Source: an uncultured Prevotellaceae bacterium (GTDB lineage: Bacteria > Bacteroidota > Bacteroidia > Bacteroidales > Muribaculaceae). From it: a stretch of 64,000 bases of DNA. This document shows positions 43,776 through 52,716 of this stretch, piece after piece. The stretch is from NCBI GenBank assembly GCA_900318335.1, contig ONKF01000001.1:62001-126000 (forward strand). Direction: 5' to 3'. Within the stretch, counting starts at the first letter, position 1. Each line of letters opens with the position of its first letter. The position numbers were made by a program, and so were the translations under genes. Under the pieces are notes generated by a model. The model worked only from the letters and a program-made list of their open reading frames with translations, did not search any database and had not been told where the DNA came from.

Positions 43776-45110
43776 TTATTTAAGGCCATAATCAGGGTCT
43801 ATCTTGCGGTCAACAAAGAAAGTCACCGCAATCGTTGCAATACTGCAGGCAAACGACAGCCAGAAGAAAGCAGCATATCCCATCGACTCCTGCAAGAAGC
43901 CGGCAAACATACCGGGAATCATCATGCTCAACGACATGAACGCAGTGCAGATGGCATAGTGTGAGGTTTTGAACTCGCCCTCCGAGAAATACATCATGTA
44001 CAGCATATAGGCCGTGAAACCGAATCCGTAGCCGAATTGCTCAATGATGATGCAGATGGCAATCACATAGAAATTGACAGGCAACTGCATCGACAGATAT
44101 ACGAATGTGAGACAAGGCAAAGTCATGCAGGCAGCCATCCACCACAGGGCTTTCTTCAAGCCCACCTTAGAGGAGAAAATACCACCCAGGATGCCACCGG
44201 CAAGCAAGGCTGCCACACCCAGCGTGCCATAAGCCAGTCCCACCTCCTGGGTCGTCATGGCCAAGCCTCCCTTGTCCGAGGGGTCGAGCAGGAAAGGCTT
44301 GCACATCTTCAGCAGGAACGCCTCGGGCAGACGGTAGAGCAGCATGAAAGCAATAGCCAACCATACACCCGGCTTGGTGAAGTAGGTGGCGATGGTACGT
44401 CCGAACTCTGACATGACGGCAGAACTATTAGACTTGAACGAGCCCTCAATCGAGGATTTATCGCTTGCGGGACGGGGAATGATAAAGATGTGATAAATCG
44501 AGAACAGGCACAGGATGGCAGCCGCTATGGCCATGGTCACCTTCCACGCCTGTGGAATTGAGGTCTTGGTCTCCAGGTAGCCGGCAATCCACACGAGAAC
44601 GCCATTACCGAAGATGTTGGCCAATCGGTAGAACGTCGAACGCACGCCGACAAAAGCTGACTGGTTCTTCTGCGACAATGCCAGCATATAGAAGCCATCG
44701 GCAGCAATGTCATGCGTCGCGCTGGCAAAGGCCGTGATGATGAAGAATATCAGCGTCACTGTGAACATGCTGATGGGGGTAGTTCCCGCCTGTATCATCG
44801 CCTCGCCCGGTGACGGCAACGTGATGGTGAGCAGGATTAGCGTTATCGCCATAACAATCTGCATGGTCGTGATCCACCAGCGTTTTTTCTTGATGATGTC
44901 CACAAAGGGGCTCCACAACGGCTTGATCACCCACGGCAGATAGATCAGACTGGTAAACAAGGCCATCTGTCCATTGGGAACACCCATCTTCTTGAACAGG
45001 ATCACCGAAATCTCGTTCACGAGGAAATAGGGGATGCCCTCGATAAAATACAACGTGGAGATCCACAACCACGGATTCCTCTTGTTGGATTCAACCTCAA
45101 CTTCTTTCAT
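43776..45110 (-). CDS. ampG: AmpG-like muropeptide permease (MFS)
   Basis: The 444-residue protein has 12-14 membrane segments and the AmpG pattern: LYFIEGIPYFLVNEI at the N-terminus, LIYLPWVIKPLWSPFVD, and ASATHDIAADGFYMLAL. AmpG imports GlcNAc-anhydroMurNAc or MurNAc-type fragments. In Tannerella, a related transporter is tied to MurNAc scavenging. It sits between NamZ (10 bases downstream) and SpoIID, which fits release followed by import. The C-terminal membrane half is complete. Confidence 0.88.
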   Translation of the reverse strand: MKEVEVESNKRNPWLWISTLYFIEGIPYFLVNEISVILFKKMGVPNGQMALFTSLIYLPWVIKPLWSPFVDIIKKKRWWITTMQIVMAITLILLTITLPSPGEAMIQAGTTPISMFTVTLIFFIITAFASATHDIAADGFYMLALSQKNQSAFVGVRSTFYRLANIFGNGVLVWIAGYLETKTSIPQAWKVTMAIAAAILCLFSIYHIFIIPRPASDKSSIEGSFKSNSSAVMSEFGRTIATYFTKPGVWLAIAFMLLYRLPEAFLLKMCKPFLLDPSDKGGLAMTTQEVGLAYGTLGVAALLAGGILGGIFSSKVGLKKALWWMAACMTLPCLTFVYLSMQLPVNFYVIAICIIIEQFGYGFGFTAYMLYMMYFSEGEFKTSHYAICTAFMSLSMMIPGMFAGFLQESMGYAAFFWLSFACSIATIAVTFFVDRKIDPDYGLK

Positions 45111-45164
45111 ATCATTAGTTTTTTAATTGTTATTCTTATCAGGACCTTAGGGTCTTTAAGGACA

Positions 45165-46499
45165 TTAGTATCGTTTCTCGATGGTGGCGCCCACGAAGTA
45201 GTGCAGCAGGATCTGCTTGTAGTCAAATCCCTTGGCACCCATCACGGCGGCACCAATTTGGCACAAGCCCACACCATGGCCCCACCCTGCCCCGCGCAGC
45301 ACAAACTTGGCGGGATAGCCGTCGTCGCCGATTTGGTGCTTCTCGACGACAAAGGCCGAGCTGTACAGGCACGAGGGCGACAAGGCATATCGAATGGTCA
45401 GCTCCTTGCCGATGATGCGTTCACGCTTCTCACCGACGATGCGCAGGCGGTACAAGCGGCCGCTGGTGCCACGGGCCACGGGCTGCAGGTCACGGATGCG
45501 GCCATAATCGATACCAGTGCGCTCCTTGATTAATGCCGAGAGCTCGTCTTGGGTATATTCCACCTTCCAGCGGTAGAAATCCTTGGTCTCCTGGTCGTAG
45601 TCGTTGAGCACCTGGGAGAGGATTTCGGGGTCGGTGGTGTTGCAGTAAGCGCTGGGGCTGGAAAGAATCCACTCGGCGGCGTTATCCTCGAGGGACAGGT
45701 CGGGGAAGTCCTCCTCGTCCTTGCCGTCGCGGCGCGCCTCCAGATAGTCGTGGTGATGTGGCTCCCAGCAATTCTCAAACTCCTCCATCACGCCACCGCA
45801 TGACTTGGAAAAGCGGGCGTCACACAACGCGCCGCCATGCATCAGCACTTGACCCCATGTGGCACCGACGGCTTGCTCTACTTTCTCGGTTGTGGCGCGG
45901 GTGATACCTTGATAGCGCTGGCAGTGGTCATCGGCACACACGTCAAAGTTCACATGGTCATCACGGTCCCACCACTTGACCTGTTCCTCGGGGGTATCCT
46001 TCATCTCGCCTTCACCATGTGGATTGCGTTCTATGGGCTTGACGGTCTCCTCGGTATGGATCTGGGCCAGCAGCCAGCTGCGGGAGATGACAGCATGCGC
46101 CTTCAGCAGTTCCAGCGAGGCGTTGGCGCTCATCTCGCTGGAGATGACGCTCAGCAGATAATCCTCAACGCTCAGCACGTTGATAGGCGTCAACCGCCCG
46201 TTCTCGACAATCAGGTGCAGCGCGCCCTTGAAGGTCTGGTCCTCCTGGCGCTTCCAGTGGAAACTCACGCCGATGGTCACCGCCTTGAGCGTGAACGAGG
46301 CTCCTTGAGCATCGACAGGCTCAAACATCAACTCGCCATAGCGTTTGCCGTTCCACTCTACCTGTCCATCAGCACAGCGTGCCGTTTGGCTTCCGCTACA
46401 CGTGGCACCATTCACGCGGTAGTCACCATTGAGCACAAACTCAACTTGAGGCTCATTCATGATGCCCACCCTCACTTGCGGTATCTGTTTTTCGTCCAT
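45165..46499 (-). CDS. SpoIID/LytB-domain protein without visible signal peptide
   Basis: The 444-residue protein contains a SpoIID/LytB domain: INVLSVEDYLLSVISSEM with the conserved Glu122, LLKAHAVISRSWLLAQ, SKSCGGVMEE, and RGAGWGHGVGLCQIGAA near the C-terminus. SpoIID-type lytic transglycosylases or amidase enhancers act on denuded glycan strands. The start MDEKQIPQVRVGIM has no signal peptide or membrane segment, so its location is unclear; it may be cytosolic and act on imported fragments, or be exported in another way. It lies 54 bases upstream of ampG. Confidence 0.85.
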   Translation of the reverse strand: MDEKQIPQVRVGIMNEPQVEFVLNGDYRVNGATCSGSQTARCADGQVEWNGKRYGELMFEPVDAQGASFTLKAVTIGVSFHWKRQEDQTFKGALHLIVENGRLTPINVLSVEDYLLSVISSEMSANASLELLKAHAVISRSWLLAQIHTEETVKPIERNPHGEGEMKDTPEEQVKWWDRDDHVNFDVCADDHCQRYQGITRATTEKVEQAVGATWGQVLMHGGALCDARFSKSCGGVMEEFENCWEPHHHDYLEARRDGKDEEDFPDLSLEDNAAEWILSSPSAYCNTTDPEILSQVLNDYDQETKDFYRWKVEYTQDELSALIKERTGIDYGRIRDLQPVARGTSGRLYRLRIVGEKRERIIGKELTIRYALSPSCLYSSAFVVEKHQIGDDGYPAKFVLRGAGWGHGVGLCQIGAAVMGAKGFDYKQILLHYFVGATIEKRY

Positions 46500-46569
46500 A
46501 TTATCAATTATTTATTCTCTATACCATAAACTCTAAACTTCCAATTTGCGGATTAATTCTCAAATTGGA

Positions 46570-47529
46570 TTAAAACGGTTGGAGGTTCTCCCAGTGTTGG
46601 TTGAAGCCCTTGATGACGGGGGCCAGCTCCTGGCGCGTCATGCACAGTTCGTCATAGAGGGCCTGGATAATCTCGGGCGTGAGGATGTCAAAGTCCTTGC
46701 GCTCGGGAACTGCCCACAAGCCTCCCATATCGACAGCACCAGGGCTGAGCAAGAAGCGCCCCTCGCCCTCACCGTAGCAGGCGGGACGGTGCTTGCGTCG
46801 CGGGAAGATGACCAAGTGCCACAGGCGATTGGTATTGTTCCACCAGCACAGGGCATTGACCATCGGCTCATAAGCCTCCTCAGGAACAGGGAGCAAATCC
46901 AGCAGACGCAGCGCATAACGCTCGGCTGCACGCTGGGTCGAAGTTTCAATCGTAAAGAGGTTGCGCCCCAGTGAATCCAAGTAGCCGATGAACCCCTCGT
47001 CACTGTCGGCCAGCAGATGGGTCGTGGCATGATCCAACTCATCGCACAACGGCATTTCGCCCTTGGCACCAGCCTGGAAATGGGCATGGTCGGGTGCCGA
47101 CGCTCCGCACTGCGGACCGTTATAGAACACCACAAAATCGGGCAATGCCCTGGCGAGCGACAGCATATCCCCCACCCTGCCTGCCAGCCGCTGCGGCAGA
47201 TGCCGCAGGTCGGCAATCGTCAGGTGGCGCTTGAATATGGGATAAGGATTGACCTGGATCTTGTAGTGGTCACCCCACAAGATGGTTTTCTGCCGTGCGG
47301 GTTGGTTGTCGCTGCACAAGAAACACGGTCGGTTCGAGAGCGACTTCTCGTCGATGGCGGCTGCCGACGAACGCCTTCGCTCGGGATTATGCTGCAAGAC
47401 GATGGAGAACTCGCCCACCTGCAACGTGCGCACCTCGGCATGGGCGAGCGCCTCATAATTGGCGCCAGCCACATCCCAATCACGCATTTGCCTGGTAATG
47501 AGCCTATCGATTACTTTGCTATAATCCAT
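46570..47529 (-). CDS. DUF4922 protein, HIT/GalT-like nucleotidyltransferase or phosphorylase
   Basis: The 319-residue protein has a HIT-superfamily HxHxQ motif as HAHFQ (His148, His150, Gln152) after NGPQCGASAPD, and a CxxC zinc pair (Cys69, Cys72). GalT, GDP-L-galactose phosphorylase and Ap4A phosphorylase share this motif; the middle His forms a nucleotidyl intermediate. No substrate is known for DUF4922. It is cytosolic. In this cluster it could process a sugar-1-phosphate or nucleotide sugar of wall recycling, which is inference. The ATG at 47529 was chosen over the preceding TTG. It lies 43-70 bases from its GT2 and SpoIID neighbours. Confidence 0.82.
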   Translation of the reverse strand: MDYSKVIDRLITRQMRDWDVAGANYEALAHAEVRTLQVGEFSIVLQHNPERRRSSAAAIDEKSLSNRPCFLCSDNQPARQKTILWGDHYKIQVNPYPIFKRHLTIADLRHLPQRLAGRVGDMLSLARALPDFVVFYNGPQCGASAPDHAHFQAGAKGEMPLCDELDHATTHLLADSDEGFIGYLDSLGRNLFTIETSTQRAAERYALRLLDLLPVPEEAYEPMVNALCWWNNTNRLWHLVIFPRRKHRPACYGEGEGRFLLSPGAVDMGGLWAVPERKDFDILTPEIIQALYDELCMTRQELAPVIKGFNQHWENLQPF

Positions 47530-47575
47530 CAACTGTCCTCCCGATATGCAGTGAAAAACATTAAAAATCTAAAGC

Positions 47576-49060
47576 TTATTTCTTATTCATCGCGATTCGG
47601 GCCTGGAGTTCCCAGGTGCGGATGCGGTCCTTGTACAGGTTGTTGCGGTTCATCTTCTCGATATCGAGCGAGGCATCGCTGTTGTCATCCCAACGGCGGC
47701 ACAGGTACACGGGCGTGTAAACGCGCCCAATCTGGTAGTTGCGAGAGATATTCAAGCCCAGAGCGTAATCCTCGCCATAGCTGGTGTTGGGCAGCTTCAC
47801 TTCGCGCAGCACGGGCGTATAGAAAGCACGCGGTGCGCCCAAGCCATTGATGCGCAGGGCATTGTTGCGGCCATTCTCGGGTGTCCATTCCTTGTGGTCG
47901 ATGATGCCGGGGGGAATGGGATTGAGATGGATGTCGGTCATCTGATAAGTGCCCACCACCATGGCTACGTTCTGCTCGTAGAAAGCGTCAACCATCGTCT
48001 GCAGCGTGTGCTCATCCTTGTACATGTCGTCGCTGTCGAGCTGCACGATGAATTTACCGACGTTTTTACGGTGGGCGGCAAGGTTCCAGTAACCGCCGAT
48101 GCCCATGTCGTAGAAGTCGGCGATAATGTGAATCAGGCGCGGGTCATTATACTCAGCGATGGCCTCACGGGTGCCGTCGGTCGAGAAGTTGTCCACAACC
48201 ATCAGGTTGAACTTGAAATTGCACTCCTGCTTGAGCACCGAGTCGATAGCGTCGCGGATGGTGCGGATGCGGTTGCGCACGGGAATCATCACCGTAGCCT
48301 CGACCTCAAAGTCGCCCTTGTCAAACTCGATGTGGCGGAAGTTGGGCACTTCCTTGCCATCCTCGATGCGTGTGGGAGCCAGGTAGCCGCCCACCTCCTT
48401 GAGATGCTCGGTGCAGGCCTGCTCCATCTCGATCTGGCGGCCACGGTTACGCGGGTCAACGTAGTCAAAGATTTTCTCGCCGCTCTTGCGGGTATCCAGC
48501 TCGACGTCGCTGTACAGGAACTCGTTGATGTGGGTAATTTGGGCGAACTGCGACAACTTCAACCGCAGATCATACAAACCAGCAAACTCATAGTCAGCCT
48601 TCATCGCAGCGGCAGCCTTCTTGAAGCAGCAACCACAGAAGAACAGCACTGAGCCGAAGTCGAAATCGTCCCGGAGGCTACCCATCTGGTAGTCGATAAC
48701 AGGAGCCTTGTCAGCGCCCTTCTCGGTCACATTGTAGTGGTCGGCATAGAGCATACCCGAGCGGGTATCGTCACCGAGCTTGGCAAAGCGCTCAATGGCA
48801 AAGGGAGCCATCTTCAAGGTGTCATGCTTGGTGTAGAGCAGCACGTAGTCGGCGTCGGCACGCTCGGCAATGGCACGCATCGTGGCACTGGAAGTGAGGC
48901 CCTTGACGGGAACCAGTTCACACCCCTCGACAGCAGCGGCACCTTCCTCGGTGGCCAGGAGATAGATTTTGTTCACCAACTCCTGCTCACGGAGGTTCTG
49001 GATGGTTTGCGCAGCCTGCTCGGCGTTAGCAAACGGGATAAAACAATTGATTCTTCCCAT
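47576..49060 (-). CDS. Two-domain GT2-like glycosyltransferase
   Basis: The 494-residue protein has a first GT-A-like half ([32 protein letters not shown]) and a second, more typical GT2 domain from about residue 255 ([46 protein letters not shown] with the DxD motif, GYGEDYALG-like SYGEDYALG). It has no membrane segment. The first half lacks a clear donor-site motif and may bind an acceptor or be degenerate. Its product is unknown. It is tightly placed between the DUF4922 gene and the split amidase, so it should act in the same process. Confidence 0.82.
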   Translation of the reverse strand: MGRINCFIPFANAEQAAQTIQNLREQELVNKIYLLATEEGAAAVEGCELVPVKGLTSSATMRAIAERADADYVLLYTKHDTLKMAPFAIERFAKLGDDTRSGMLYADHYNVTEKGADKAPVIDYQMGSLRDDFDFGSVLFFCGCCFKKAAAAMKADYEFAGLYDLRLKLSQFAQITHINEFLYSDVELDTRKSGEKIFDYVDPRNRGRQIEMEQACTEHLKEVGGYLAPTRIEDGKEVPNFRHIEFDKGDFEVEATVMIPVRNRIRTIRDAIDSVLKQECNFKFNLMVVDNFSTDGTREAIAEYNDPRLIHIIADFYDMGIGGYWNLAAHRKNVGKFIVQLDSDDMYKDEHTLQTMVDAFYEQNVAMVVGTYQMTDIHLNPIPPGIIDHKEWTPENGRNNALRINGLGAPRAFYTPVLREVKLPNTSYGEDYALGLNISRNYQIGRVYTPVYLCRRWDDNSDASLDIEKMNRNNLYKDRIRTWELQARIAMNKK

Positions 49061-49134
49061 GATTGTCTTTTCTTGTTTATATTGTTGATAATTGATTGTT
49101 CAATTTTTCTATAGTTTCCGGGTGGTCTATATGG

Positions 49135-52100
49135 TTATTTCAGGTACTCCATGATGCGGTTCATCAGGCTGTTGCGCTCTTGGGCAGTGGTCAGTGCCTC
49201 GAGGGGGAAACCGAGCACCACGGTGCGGTAACCGCCACGGTCGCTGGCGATGCCGGCGGGAAGGCCGTTCTCGCCATAGCGCATCCACGTGAAACCACGG
49301 CTATCGCTGGCACGGATGGCATCAGGTGACTCAACGGCATACTGCAAGTCGTTCAACTTGTTGACAAAGGTCCATGCGCCCTCGCTGGCCAAGCCACGGT
49401 CGGGGCAATCCACCGTGTAGATGGTGCCGTCGAGCGATGCGCGTCCGTTCAGGCCCTCAAATCCGAGCACATCCTTAACAAAGGCCTTGCCAGCCTCGTC
49501 ATTGTTGCCAGCGGCATTGTCCCACAGGTCACTGCCCACATAGGAGCCCGTCATCATCACGCTGCCACCTTTACCGGTGAAGGCGCGCAAGACGTCCATC
49601 AGCCCCTGGGTGTAGATTTTGAAGCGTGTGGGTTTCAGGCCGCTTCCGGTCTTGATTTCCTTCTGCTTGCCCAGGATGAGGTCCATCAAGCGATAGCCCT
49701 CGGTATTATAATTGCCCTCCAGAGCCTGCTGGCTGCACGAGACAAAAGAGTATCCGGCATTCATCAGGGCCTCGCCATGTACTGCAGGGTAATCAAAGGA
49801 GTTACCCGCGATGTTCATGGTCTCATAGTCGCTGCGGCTGGCACCGAAACCGGGTGCATCGTCGTCTTTCCACTCGATGCTGCGGCGGAACTCATATTGC
49901 GAACCCAGGTAGTTGATCTGCTGGATGTAAGGCACACCGTGGTCCTTGTTGTCATCAAAGCCCGCCAGCGTGCTGTCCTCAAACCAGTCGGGACCGCTCA
50001 CGCGGGTGAAGCCGTTGACCACCAGCACGTCACCCTTGCTGGCTGCCGCCTCGCCCAAGCTCAATATTTCGCTGGGGAAGCTGCGGCCACCATCGTTCAT
50101 GGCGATGATGCGGTAACTGTGCAGCTTGTTGTCGTTGATGCGCACGCTGTACTGCGGTCCCTTGACGGTGGCGATTTCCTTAAAGCCGCCATCCAGACCC
50201 ACGCGCTCACACACGATATAGCTCGTGGCATCGGCGCCCTCGCTCAAGTCGTCATGGGTGGGATTCCACGTGAGCAGGTACTGACCCTTGGCTGTCTTGG
50301 TGATGGCAAAGGTGTTGACAGGCAACGGCTGGATGACATAGCTGCGGTGGTCGCGCTGGGCAATGAATTTCAACATGCCCTTATAGATGGCGCGGCTCAC
50401 GTCGAAGCGGAACATCGGGTCAAGACCGTATTTCATATCGGCGAAATTCTGGTGCGAGAGCAGCTCCATGAGCACGGCAGGAACCTCGGGCACACGGGCC
50501 TCGTAGTAGCTCTTGTCCCACATTCCGCGACGCGTCCAGTTGGGTTCCCACTTGGCCCGCACGTCCTTGACGATTTCGGTCGAGAGCAGGTTGGCAAAGC
50601 GGCGCGAGAGTTCGCGCGGCGTACCGTTGGCATACTTACCAAACTGCTTTCCGTTAGCGCGGGTGCAGTAGATCAGCAGGGTGCCCACAATCTCATCGTC
50701 GGGCGTAGCACCGGCATCGGTGTGCAGACAGAATGACAGATCCACAGGCACACGCAGGCCGCCACGGTCGGGCAGCACGTCGCTGCCGCCAGCAAGGTAG
50801 TTGACCCACTCGCCACGGCTGCGGTAATCGTCGGTATAGTCATTGATGCCACGCGAGGTGGAATAGACGCTGTCGGGGAAGCCTGCCCACTGCAGATAGT
50901 AACGCGAGCCCAGGTGGTACCAGGGGTGGTTGCCGCTGCCGATGTAGCTGTAGTCCACACCGGGTTTGCCCAGGCAGGCCTCATTGTTCTCGCCGTTGGC
51001 CTTCTGCTCGGCCACAATCGCCAGGTTTTCCTCGGTGGGCAGGGCCACACGGCGGACGATATTGCCCTTGCCGCCACCCACACTGATGGCGTCGGCGGTA
51101 ATCACGGCGTTCTTGTCCTCGCTCAGGTTGGACACCTCAACAACGGCCTTATTCATGCCCTGGGCCAGCGGGAAAGTGCCCAGATAGACCCACACGCCAC
51201 CTGCCATGGTCTGATCCACGCGGAACTGGCGCGTACCGCTCAGGCTGTTGACCGTATAGGTCACGTCGCGGGCACTGTTGGGCAAAGACTTATAGGAGAT
51301 ATAGACGGCATACTCACCGCCGTAGGGCAACTCGGCGTCCCACGTAGCGGTCGAGACCTTCTTCTTGTCCTTCTCGGCCTTGACCATGCGGTAAGTGCCC
51401 TCGGTGAAGGGATTCTCAAAGTCCTTGTACTCGGCATGCAGGTAACCGAAGCCCGGCCCGATGCCGTCCTGCCACTTCTGCTTGCCGTTGTGCTCGCTGT
51501 AGTAATCAAAGGCCATACCGCCGTCGTTATCTACCACGGCACCATAGTTGTGGGTGTCGCGCTCACGTGCGTTCCACACATATGCACCCGCATTCTCCAG
51601 CATGGGGATGAGGAAGGGCAGCACATAGCTGTGAGTGTACATGTCCTCGACGGTCTGCATCAGGCGGGCACGCTGCCACTCCCAGCGGTTGAGTTTGGGC
51701 TCGAAATACCAGCCGTGGCTGGGCCACATTGCCACGATGTTGCCATCCAGGCCAGCACGATAGTGACGGTTGGCATCCAGTTCGCTGATGAAGGGGTTGT
51801 GGCTGCGCTTATAGGCAGGCTCATAGTCGGCAAAGTACTTGTTGATGTCGTTGCCAACAATGGTAATGAGCACGGGACTGTCGTCTCCGATGCCGAGTGC
51901 CTCGCGGATCTCGTCGCGCATCTTCTCGACGCCTTCCTGTGTGAACGGCACGTCGCCGAAGTTCTCACTGACATCCACCTTGACGGTGTCGTTCTCCAGC
52001 ACCAGGGAGCGCACTTTCAGGTCTCCCACGCCCATGTGCTCGGGCAGTTTGCTCTCCACGATGCGTTGCACGACATCCTGCTGCTCCTGAGTGAACGCCA

Positions 52101-52176
52101 TTCCCTGTGCCTGCATGGACAGGGACATAGACGCACAAACGGCTAAGCCCAGCAATACTCCAGTTGATTTTTTCAT
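49135..52176 (-). CDS. Exported N-acetylmuramoyl-L-alanine amidase interrupted by a golvesin-like domain
   Basis: The 1013-residue protein has a signal peptide (cleaved near MQAQ). An amidase-type region begins at about residue 145 (IVAMWPSHGWYF with the first His, MLENAGAYVWNARERD). A golvesin/xanthan-lyase-like beta-domain lies at about 235-390. The amidase then resumes with FCLHTDAG (second metal His) and PAVLMELLSHQN (catalytic Glu). An FN3 segment (about 635-725) and a C-terminal flavodoxin- or ThuA-like region follow (VLVVNGFTRV). It probably cleaves the lactyl-L-Ala amide in wall fragments outside the inner membrane. It has no T9SS tail. A complete promoter lies upstream at 52412-52443. 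Confidence 0.83.
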   Translation of the reverse strand: MKKSTGVLLGLAVCASMSLSMQAQGMAFTQEQQDVVQRIVESKLPEHMGVGDLKVRSLVLENDTVKVDVSENFGDVPFTQEGVEKMRDEIREALGIGDDSPVLITIVGNDINKYFADYEPAYKRSHNPFISELDANRHYRAGLDGNIVAMWPSHGWYFEPKLNRWEWQRARLMQTVEDMYTHSYVLPFLIPMLENAGAYVWNARERDTHNYGAVVDNDGGMAFDYYSEHNGKQKWQDGIGPGFGYLHAEYKDFENPFTEGTYRMVKAEKDKKKVSTATWDAELPYGGEYAVYISYKSLPNSARDVTYTVNSLSGTRQFRVDQTMAGGVWVYLGTFPLAQGMNKAVVEVSNLSEDKNAVITADAISVGGGKGNIVRRVALPTEENLAIVAEQKANGENNEACLGKPGVDYSYIGSGNHPWYHLGSRYYLQWAGFPDSVYSTSRGINDYTDDYRSRGEWVNYLAGGSDVLPDRGGLRVPVDLSFCLHTDAGATPDDEIVGTLLIYCTRANGKQFGKYANGTPRELSRRFANLLSTEIVKDVRAKWEPNWTRRGMWDKSYYEARVPEVPAVLMELLSHQNFADMKYGLDPMFRFDVSRAIYKGMLKFIAQRDHRSYVIQPLPVNTFAITKTAKGQYLLTWNPTHDDLSEGADATSYIVCERVGLDGGFKEIATVKGPQYSVRINDNKLHSYRIIAMNDGGRSFPSEILSLGEAAASKGDVLVVNGFTRVSGPDWFEDSTLAGFDDNKDHGVPYIQQINYLGSQYEFRRSIEWKDDDAPGFGASRSDYETMNIAGNSFDYPAVHGEALMNAGYSFVSCSQQALEGNYNTEGYRLMDLILGKQKEIKTGSGLKPTRFKIYTQGLMDVLRAFTGKGGSVMMTGSYVGSDLWDNAAGNNDEAGKAFVKDVLGFEGLNGRASLDGTIYTVDCPDRGLASEGAWTFVNKLNDLQYAVESPDAIRASDSRGFTWMRYGENGLPAGIASDRGGYRTVVLGFPLEALTTAQERNSLMNRIMEYLK

Positions 52177-52247
52177 ATCGTTTTAACGGTTTTTGTTCTA
52201 TTTGGCTAATAACTTATGCAAAGATATAGCCGTTGGCCCAAACCCTT

Positions 52248-52373
52248 CGGGGCTGATGTGAACCTTTAGCTCGGCGTAGCCAATCTCACAAATACAACCA
52301 ATTGTCACAAAGATTGATATCTAATTCAATCGTGAAATCAGTCTAATTAGCGTAATTAGCATTAAAAAACTCT
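52248..52373 (+). repeat. Dispersed intergenic repeat, copy 2
   Basis: This is the second copy of the repeat at 6302-6425, in the same orientation. It starts GGGGCTGATGTGAACC and ends ATTAAAAAACTC. It lies between the amidase promoter and start, so on the minus strand it would be inside the leader RNA. Confidence 0.75.
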
Positions 52374-52411
52374 CAGGGTCAACTTCTATATCATTCCCAT
52401 TACTTATGCAA

Positions 52412-52443
52412 CAAAAGTAGTACAACCAAACGAAAAACCCAAA
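52412..52443 (-). promoter_or_regulatory. Complete promoter of the golvesin-amidase gene
   Basis: On the minus strand TTTG at 52443-52440 is followed after exactly 20 bases by TACTTTTG at 52419-52412. This gives a leader of about 230 bases before the ATG at 52176 and divides the amidase unit from the MG2/plug gene upstream. Confidence 0.8.
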
Positions 52444-52586
52444 CAAAACACCCCCAAAAGCCCTCTTTACAACATTTTTTATAAATTAACTACACTTTTT
52501 AAGAATAATCACCACCCAAGAATCCCTCGTTACGGTTCACACCTGATGCCACAACCCATTCGTCGCAACTGTTATCGCGCTACGTG

Positions 52587-52666
52587 CGAGAAATCAGACA
52601 AAATCACAAATTAAATGAAAATTCAATTTCGCTTAATTTTTAAATAAAATTTTGTTTGATTTCTCG
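52587..52666. repeat. AT-rich imperfect inverted repeat (18-base arms)
   Basis: CGAGAAATCAGACAAAAT (52587-52604) matches the reverse complement of 52649-52666 with one difference, with a 44-base loop. It lies just downstream of the MG2/plug gene on the minus strand, but no T tract follows, so terminator function is uncertain. Confidence 0.6.
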
Positions 52667-52716
52667 ACCGCCTGGCCGATTCAGATTGAGGCATGTATGT
52701 TATGGCTTGGCGCTGG

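Larger units (their letters stand above)
52177..52716. other. 540-base gap with promoter, dispersed repeat and AT-rich inverted repeat
   Basis: Non-coding on both strands. It holds a -7-like box close to the amidase start (52219-52226, minus), repeat copy 2 (52248-52373), the complete amidase promoter (52412-52443), a run of A and C around 52430-52460, and an imperfect inverted repeat (52587-52604/52649-52666). Confidence 0.65.
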
